Shown here: positions 4,152 to 5,019 of the stretch, in pieces | How the letters are laid out: every line of letters starts with the position of its first letter | Position numbering within the stretch: position 1 is the first letter of the stretch | From: Candidatus Bathyarchaeota archaeon | GTDB lineage: Archaea; Thermoproteota; Bathyarchaeia; TCS64 | Assembly (NCBI GenBank): GCA_016867505.1 | Contig: VGJH01000105.1 | Span: 1 to 5,019, forward strand | Reading direction: 5' to 3' | DNA length: 5,019 bases | The notes under the pieces: model-generated | Databases searched by the model: none | What the model was told of the DNA's origin: nothing | Seen by the model: the letters and a program-made list of their open reading frames with translations, nothing else | Position numbers and translations under genes: made by a program

Positions 4152-5019
4152 ATGCCTGTTAGGCATTCAGTTATATTAGATTCTAAGGCTTCACCTGCTC
4201 ATTTAGGCAAGTATGATGTTCTAATCAAAAATGGTGTCATTGTTGATGGAACCTCTGCACCAAAATTTTTAGGTGATGTTGGTGTTGTAGGTGAAAAAAT
4301 TGTTGCTGTTGGCAGCCTACTAAATGCATCAGCTGACAAAGTAATTGATGCTTCCGGGCACATCGTTTGCCCTGGCTTCATAAATCCGCATACTCATCCT
4401 GAAGACATTCTGATCAGGCCCGATGCTTTGAACTACGTACATCAGGGAGTCACCCTCGTTTTGGGTGGTAACTGTGGTGGCGGAGCTGGCTCGAATATTG
4501 CTGAGTTTCTCGAATCTGTGAATAAGGCAAAGCCCGCAATCAATTACGCTACGCTTGCTGGGCAGGGTGATATTAGGAAAGCGGTGATGGGCACAAAATA
4601 TGAGGCGCCCACTGAGACTGAGTTAAATGCGATGAAGGAGCTTGTGGCGAAAGCTATGGTGGATGGTGCCTTTGGTCTTTCAACTGGTTTGGAGTATTAT
4701 CCTGGCTTAGCTTCAAGCACTGAAGAGATCATTGAGCTTGCTAAAGTCGCTCACAGTTTTGATGGAGTCTACACATCCCACTTGAGGGATGAGGAGTCTG
4801 TTGCTCAGGGAGGGTATGGAGTCATCAATGCAGTCGCTGAAGCGATTAAGATTGGTAAGCAGTCGGGGATACCTGTGGAGATCTCCCACATGAAAGTCAA
4901 TGGCGCTGATATGTGGCATAAAAGCGACGAGGTGATAGCGATGATCTCAGATGCGAGGTCACAGGGAGTTGAAATAACATACGATCTGTACCCATGGGAT
5001 GGATCCTCAACTAATTTCA
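4152..5019 (+). CDS. N-acyl-D-amino-acid deacylase (D-aminoacylase family), 3' truncated by window
   Basis: This is a metal-dependent amidohydrolase that cleaves N-acyl-D-amino acids to a fatty or acetic acid plus the D-amino acid. 289 residues are visible and the frame runs off the window end; family members are about 480-540. Seen: VLIKNGVIVDGT (23-34), PGFINPHTHPED with metal ligands H80/H82, QGVTLVLGGNCGGG with C108 (the zinc-binding cysteine of D-aminoacylases), then AVMG and DGAFGLSTGLEYYPG (171-185), YTSHLRDE with H210, VEISHMK with H246, and YDLYPWDGSST near the edge. Two positions differ from the usual pattern: N78 where Asp is common (GFID), and GQGDIR (137-142) where GHxxLR is common. 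About 20 extra N-terminal residues precede the usual start, but no other start codon fits. The final aspartate ligand lies beyond the window. Substrate range is not determinable. Confidence 0.93.
   Translation, partial: MPVRHSVILDSKASPAHLGKYDVLIKNGVIVDGTSAPKFLGDVGVVGEKIVAVGSLLNASADKVIDASGHIVCPGFINPHTHPEDILIRPDALNYVHQGVTLVLGGNCGGGAGSNIAEFLESVNKAKPAINYATLAGQGDIRKAVMGTKYEAPTETELNAMKELVAKAMVDGAFGLSTGLEYYPGLASSTEEIIELAKVAHSFDGVYTSHLRDEESVAQGGYGVINAVAEAIKIGKQSGIPVEISHMKVNGADMWHKSDEVIAMISDARSQGVEITYDLYPWDGSSTNF

Noticed and set aside
4199..4381. Minus-strand 60-codon frame
   Set aside because: Antisense to the 5' part of the deacylase gene, whose motifs are unmistakable.
4713..4919. Minus-strand 68-codon frame
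   Set aside because: Antisense to the metal-ligand region of the deacylase gene; no independent support.

Overview
The window looks archaeal. The tRNA-Leu has the G-C-rich acceptor stem (GCGGGGG paired with CCCCCGC, discriminator A) common in archaeal leucine tRNAs. Several genes lack a Shine-Dalgarno (SD) site but have an A/T-rich TATA-like box about 26-35 bases before the start, as expected for leaderless or short-leader archaeal transcripts. Others (gcvH and the deacylase) have a good SD. I cannot name a lineage from sequence alone.

Layout. (1) 1-949: a housekeeping pair, the C-terminal half of glycine cleavage T-protein (gcvT, cut by the window start) overlapping by four bases with gcvH, whose lipoyl-lysine site is intact. 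(2) 965-1049: tRNA-Leu(CAG) with encoded CCA. (3) 1050-1305: a gene-free stretch with a 25-bp-stem hairpin and a second, terminator-like hairpin. (4) 1306-3996: an A/T-rich, accessory-looking block of four genes. It holds a minus-strand AAA+ ATPase with a DUF4143 C-terminal domain, a plus-strand 83-residue winged-helix-like protein divergent from it, a minus-strand membrane-anchored or exported protein of unknown function, and a plus-strand 74-residue putative zinc-binding protein. The last two both appear to start at TTG. (5) 4152-5019: the first 289 residues of an N-acyl-D-amino-acid deacylase, which runs off the window end and has higher G/C than the block before it.

The most striking structure is the 249-bp gap between the ATPase and the winged-helix gene. 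It contains two nearly identical 24-bp palindromes exactly 32 bp apart (about three helical turns), a weaker 8-bp-arm inverted repeat, and a perfect 28-bp palindrome just upstream of the small gene's TATA-like box. I infer a self-regulating divergent module in which the small DNA-binding protein, as a dimer, controls the ATPase and perhaps itself. The sequence shows the sites and the gene arrangement, but not the binding.

Functionally, gcvT and gcvH belong to glycine breakdown or C1 metabolism, and the deacylase releases D-amino acids from N-acyl derivatives. The genes between them have no visible metabolic link to either, which fits an inserted or variable region beside a tRNA gene. No integrase, transposase or CRISPR array is visible.
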